DNA from: Solirubrobacterales bacterium
GTDB lineage: Bacteria; Actinomycetota; Thermoleophilia; Solirubrobacterales; 70-9
DNA: 64,000 bases
Reading direction: 5' to 3'
Assembly: GCA_020438355.1 (NCBI GenBank)
Contig: JAGQUT010000004.1
Span: 118,501-182,500 of the forward strand
The notes beneath the pieces were generated by a model. The model had not been told where the DNA came from and did not search any database. It worked only from the letters and a program-made list of their open reading frames with translations. Position numbers and translations under genes: made by a program. Positions 63,983 to 64,000 of the stretch are shown here, one piece after another. Positions within the stretch are counted from its first letter, which is position 1; each line of letters opens with the position of its first letter.

Positions 63983-64000
63983 AAATATGTCGAGACTATC

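Overview
The window is high-GC bacterial DNA and reads as an ordinary chromosomal core region of an actinomycetote, most likely of the Thermoleophilia/Solirubrobacterales type. The placement is an inference from gene content: SepF, a GarA-like FHA protein beside an FtsR-like MerR regulator, ImuB-DUF6504-DnaE2, DUF3159, an ECF42-type sigma factor with a DGPF partner, and an actinobacterial-style cyclic-di-AMP riboswitch. No phage, transposase, CRISPR array or tRNA gene was found. A 5S rRNA gene on the minus strand closes the right edge, so an rRNA operon probably lies just beyond it.

Layout. 1-9.9 kb: the tail of a lipase-like hydrolase, a DGPF protein with its ECF42-type sigma factor, an SDR enzyme, a TetR regulator coupled to a SNF2 helicase, a DUF3159 membrane protein, a secreted delta-60 repeat protein and a DEDDh exonuclease. 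10-17 kb: glutamate synthase gltB-gltD and a second SDR. 17-25 kb: ccdA, a small unknown protein, an RlpA-like secreted protein under a cyclic-di-AMP riboswitch, glutamine-dependent NAD synthetase, a PaaI thioesterase, a membrane protein with an HTH-like N-terminus and RskA-like C-terminus, and an AGPS-like flavoenzyme with an SRPBCC partner. 25-45.9 kb, all minus strand: (cca-like)-pgeF, sepF-proC-yggT-lspA-rluA, rpsB-tsf-pyrH-frr-uppS-cdsA-dxr-rseP, fadD and an unknown protein, then ispG-methyltransferase-proS-pgsA-FHA-ftsR. This serves cell division, translation, isoprenoid/undecaprenyl and phospholipid supply and envelope proteolysis. 45.9-48.3 kb, plus strand: a membrane-anchored PQQ-type propeller and a polysaccharide deacetylase. 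48.4-55.3 kb, minus: murA-hisZ-hisG-hisD-hisB-hisH-hisA-hisF. 55.4-62.0 kb: an anchored alpha/beta hydrolase and the SOS mutagenesis cassette imuB-DUF6504-dnaE2. 62-64 kb: a non-coding or doubtful stretch with two more LexA-like boxes, an M28 peptidase and 5S rRNA.

Most operons are tightly packed, with 1-, 4- or 8-base stop/start overlaps. Many genes at operon heads lack a Shine-Dalgarno sequence and instead carry a TANNNT hexamer 5-9 bases before the start codon, which points to widespread leaderless transcription. The observations most worth following are: the leaderless signature; the cyclic-di-AMP riboswitch on the rlpA-like gene; a MurA with Asp in place of the fosfomycin-target Cys; an S2 protein with a charged helix and six PHPQAVP repeats; an SOS cassette without imuA plus a possible new LexA-controlled transcript after dnaE2; and a ~30-base motif found once beside sepF and once before dnaE2. 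No wholly new multi-gene system is evident.
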